From assembly GCA_017619375.1 (NCBI GenBank), contig JAFZSL010000007.1, positions 1 to 64,000 on the forward strand: 64,000 nt of DNA. The letters run 5' to 3'. The translations under genes and the position numbers were made by a program. Positions within the stretch are counted from its first letter, which is position 1. Each line of letters begins with the position of its first letter. Origin of the DNA: Prevotella sp. Lineage in GTDB: Bacteria; Bacteroidota; Bacteroidia; Bacteroidales; Bacteroidaceae. Under the pieces are notes generated by a model. The model was not told where the DNA came from. It searched no databases and was given only the letters and a program-made list of their open reading frames with translations. Shown here piece by piece: positions 61,704-64,000 of this stretch.

Positions 61704-62879
61704 TTAATAGTTGAACACTCCATATGGGGAACGGATGGTGAGGCTCTTTGCACCTTCCTCGATATGGCCCACCACTTGGGCATCGATGTTGAACGACTGG
61801 GAGATGGCGATGATGTCGTCGGCCAAGGAGGGGGCGACATAGATTTCCATTCGGTGACCCATGTTGAACACTTGATACATCTCCCTCCAGTCGGTGCCGC
61901 TGGCTTCTTGGATGAGGCGGAAGAGGGGAGGAGTGTCGAAAAGATTGTCCTTCACCACGTGGCAGTTGTCGCCTACGAAATGGAGAACCTTGGTCTGTGC
62001 ACCGCCTGTGCAGTGCACCATGCCGTGGATGTCGGGGCGGTGAAGGTCGAGGATGCGCTTGATGACAGGCGCGTAGGTGCGTGTAGGGGAAAGCACCAGG
62101 CTGCCGGCGTCTACACCTGTTCCCGGCACGGGGTCGGTGAGACGGTGCTTGCCGCTATAGACCAGTTCGTCGGGGACGGCATGGTCGTAACTCTCAGGAA
62201 ATAGTGATGCGAGATATTTGGCGAAGACGTCGTGACGGGCGGAGGTGAGGCCGTTGCTGCCCATGCCGCCGTTGTAACGATGCTCGTAAGTGGCTTGGCC
62301 TGTGGATGACAATCCTACGATGACGTCGCCGGGGCGGATGTTGGCATTGTCGACCACGTCGCTGCGCTTCATGCGGCAGGCTACCGTGGAATCGACGATG
62401 ATTGTGCGCACCAGGTCGCCCACGTCGGCCGTTTCACCTCCTGTGGGGTGGATGCCGATGCCCATGGAGCGCAACTCGCCCAACAGCTCGTCGGTGCCGT
62501 TGATGATGGCGGAGACCACTTCTCCCGGAATGAGGTGCTTGTTGCGGCCAATTGTGCTCGACACCAGGATGTTGTCGGTGGCGCCCACACAGAGCAAATC
62601 ATCGGTGTTCATGACGATGGCGTCCTGGGCGATGCCTTTCCAAACGCCGAGGTCCCCGGTTTCTTTCCAATACATGTAGGCCAGTGAGGACTTCGTTCCG
62701 GCACCGTCGGCGTGCATGATGTTGCAGTATTCAGGGTCGCCGCCGAGGATGTCGGGGATGATTTTGCAGAACGCACGAGGGTAGAGACCCTTGTCGATGT
62801 GCTTGATGGCATCGTGCACATCCTCTTTCGCGGCAGAAACGCCTCTTTGCATATAACGGTTGGTGCTGTTTTTTTCCAT
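61704..62879 (-). CDS. purM: Phosphoribosylformylglycinamidine cyclo-ligase
   Basis: 391 residues, AIR synthetase. Starts RYMQRGVSAAKEDVH, contains MHADGAGTKSSLAYMY, TDDLLCVGA, GIHPTGGETADVGDL and a C-terminal MGHRMEIYV block. It makes AIR in purine synthesis. The length is close to that of Bacteroidota PurM. Confidence 0.97.
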   Translation of the reverse strand: MEKNSTNRYMQRGVSAAKEDVHDAIKHIDKGLYPRAFCKIIPDILGGDPEYCNIMHADGAGTKSSLAYMYWKETGDLGVWKGIAQDAIVMNTDDLLCVGATDNILVSSTIGRNKHLIPGEVVSAIINGTDELLGELRSMGIGIHPTGGETADVGDLVRTIIVDSTVACRMKRSDVVDNANIRPGDVIVGLSSTGQATYEHRYNGGMGSNGLTSARHDVFAKYLASLFPESYDHAVPDELVYSGKHRLTDPVPGTGVDAGSLVLSPTRTYAPVIKRILDLHRPDIHGMVHCTGGAQTKVLHFVGDNCHVVKDNLFDTPPLFRLIQEASGTDWREMYQVFNMGHRMEIYVAPSLADDIIAISQSFNIDAQVVGHIEEGAKSLTIRSPYGVFNY

Positions 62880-62926
62880 TGAAGGTTCTTTCTGTTGAGG
62901 GGTTTACAAATCTGACTCTTTTTCTA

Positions 62927-63670
62927 TTACCTATCGTGCCAGAATTCCCAACTGGCAAAGGCTTGAAGCAGGAGCATCTCAAGCCCGTTGACCACTGTGG
63001 CGCCTTGTTTCGCGCCTTTGTGCATGAACAACGTCTCGTCGGGGTTGTAGATGAGGTCGTAGAGCAGGTTGTGGCTATCCATCGCCTCATAGGGCAGATT
63101 CGGACATTCATTGGTGTGGGGGTACATGCCGCAAGGGGTGCAGTTCACTATCACATTGTATTCGCGGATGTCGTCCCCTGTCAACTTGTCATATTGGATG
63201 GTGCCGGGGCGCTCGTAGCGGCTGACGAACACAGTCTCCAATCCCAAGGATTTCAGACCATAATTGATGGCCTTGGAAGCACCGCCAGTGCCGAGGATGA
63301 GGGCTTTCTTGTGGAAAGACTCAAGCCTTGGTTCTATGCTCTGGGTGAATCCTATCACGTCGCTGTTGTAACCTTTCAACAGGATGTTCTTGCCCTTGTG
63401 GATGACACTGATGACATTCACGGCGCCGATGGCCCTGGCTTCGGGACTGATGAAATCGAGGTAGCTCATCACTTTCTCCTTGTAGGGGATGGTGACGTTG
63501 AGGCCGATCAGTTCAGGGTTGGAGGCTATCACTTCTGTCAGCAACTCTATGGACGGAATCTCGAAGTTCACGTATTCCGCATCTATTCCCTCGTTCTCAA
63601 ACTTCTCATTGAAATATCCGATGGAAAACGAGTGGGTGAGGGGATAGCCTATCAGTCCGTATTTGTCCAT
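62927..63670 (-). CDS. aroE: Shikimate dehydrogenase
   Basis: 247 residues. Shikimate-binding N terminus YGLIGYPLTHSFSIGYFNEKF, LNVTIPYKEKV (catalytic Lys), and the NADP-binding GTGGASKAI. Catalyses dehydroshikimate reduction in aromatic amino acid synthesis. It lies between ubiE/menG and purM, in the same orientation. Confidence 0.97.
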   Translation of the reverse strand: MDKYGLIGYPLTHSFSIGYFNEKFENEGIDAEYVNFEIPSIELLTEVIASNPELIGLNVTIPYKEKVMSYLDFISPEARAIGAVNVISVIHKGKNILLKGYNSDVIGFTQSIEPRLESFHKKALILGTGGASKAINYGLKSLGLETVFVSRYERPGTIQYDKLTGDDIREYNVIVNCTPCGMYPHTNECPNLPYEAMDSHNLLYDLIYNPDETLFMHKGAKQGATVVNGLEMLLLQAFASWEFWHDR

Positions 63671-63746
63671 TTCTTTCCTTTTTTTTAGGTGATGTTGTTC
63701 TCGCTAAATGATGCAGTTGACTTCTCTTTTAGAGGGGGCTTGACTC

Positions 63747-64000
63747 TTATTTTGTGGCGAAATACATGGTGCAGACGCCAAAGGTCAGGCGCTTGAAAGA
63801 GCATTCGCGGAATCCCGCCTTGCCCATGATCTCCATCATCGCCTCGCCTTGAGGGAAGGCCTTGATGGTGGCGGTGAGGTAGTCGTAGGCGAGGGTGTCC
63901 TTGGACACCAGGCGGCCGTATAGGGGAAGGATGGTGTGGCTGTACAGCCAGAACAACTGTTTCATCGGGAATCGGGTGGGGTGGGTAAGTTCCACGATGC
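63747..64000 (-). CDS. ubiE: Menaquinone/ubiquinone methyltransferase UbiE (MenG), 3' part
   Basis: The window ends inside this gene. The visible C-terminal 84 residues include [30 protein letters not shown] and [21 protein letters not shown], a typical UbiE/MenG C terminus ending CTMYFATK. It methylates demethylmenaquinone. The 5' part is outside the window. Confidence 0.95.
   Translation of the reverse strand, partial: IVELTHPTRFPMKQLFWLYSHTILPLYGRLVSKDTLAYDYLTATIKAFPQGEAMMEIMGKAGFRECSFKRLTFGVCTMYFATK

Overview
This window is chromosomal DNA from a member of the Bacteroidota, most likely Bacteroidales and probably Prevotellaceae. The evidence is gene content (DUF4923 lipoprotein, Cthe_2159-type surface protein, DUF4982-type GH2 enzymes, a fused NfnA/NfnB-type oxidoreductase), many secreted proteins ending their signals in A-x-A-Q, and promoters of the Bacteroidota type (TTTG, about 20 bp, TAnnTTTG). 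No rRNA, tRNA, CRISPR array, integrase or intact insertion sequence was seen. The species assignment is inference.

Layout. 1-148 is a 74-bp tandem repeat. 166-8967 (minus) holds a secreted coiled-coil protein and then a likely operon: fused flavin/FeS oxidoreductase, DUF486 membrane protein, TtcA-like tRNA thiolase, SNF2 ATPase and a 607-residue partner of unknown family. 9071-11133 (minus) is serS, rpmA, rplU. 11351-13744 is a GH2 glycosidase. 14054-24123 (plus) carries an rRNA/tRNA methyltransferase, a small membrane protein, an AmgK-like sugar kinase fused to a RapZ C-terminal domain, a MurU-like nucleotidyltransferase, guaA, a fucose-isomerase-like protein, a HAD phosphatase, a GNAT enzyme, a nitroreductase, a helical protein and a DUF5131 protein. 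24144-25094 adds a flavin reductase and an MmcQ/YjbR protein. 25155-31222 (minus) is a run of eight redox and hydrolase genes. 31445-37456 (plus) has a Sel1 protein, carbonic anhydrase, methyltransferase, DUF1294 protein, type B carboxylesterase and a repeat-bearing carbohydrate-binding protein. 37557-44478 holds a PARG-like protein, a GH43 enzyme with an Ntn-hydrolase, a MATE pump and a GH27 alpha-galactosidase. 44816-55857 is the most accessory part: DUF4923 lipoprotein, a double amidase/NamZ protein, a NAGPA-like lipoprotein with an HExxH partner and a decayed HAD gene, prolyl aminopeptidase, an SDR, a second GH2, and a nitrilase-like protein lacking a catalytic Glu. 55937-64000 (minus) is housekeeping: mnmE, nucleoside phosphorylase, HD phosphohydrolase, pyrF, prfA, a 58-residue membrane protein, purM, aroE and the 3' part of ubiE/menG.

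How genes work together. Two loci point to peptidoglycan sugar salvage: the PGRP-PGRP-NamZ protein (about 46-48 kb) would release MurNAc, and the AmgK-like/RapZ_C fusion with the MurU-like enzyme (15-17.6 kb) would activate amino sugars to a UDP-linked form. The RapZ_C fusion hints that amino-sugar sensing is built into the kinase. The glycan side (GH2 x2, GH27, GH43, esterases, Cthe_2159) suits a polysaccharide-degrading gut, oral or rumen bacterium, but no SusC/SusD pair is present.

Non-coding structure is unusually rich: a promoter-bearing short repeat before several unrelated genes, two near-identical hairpin elements 9.4 kb apart, CCTCCTAAAA arrays before two genes, and short tandem repeats in other gaps.
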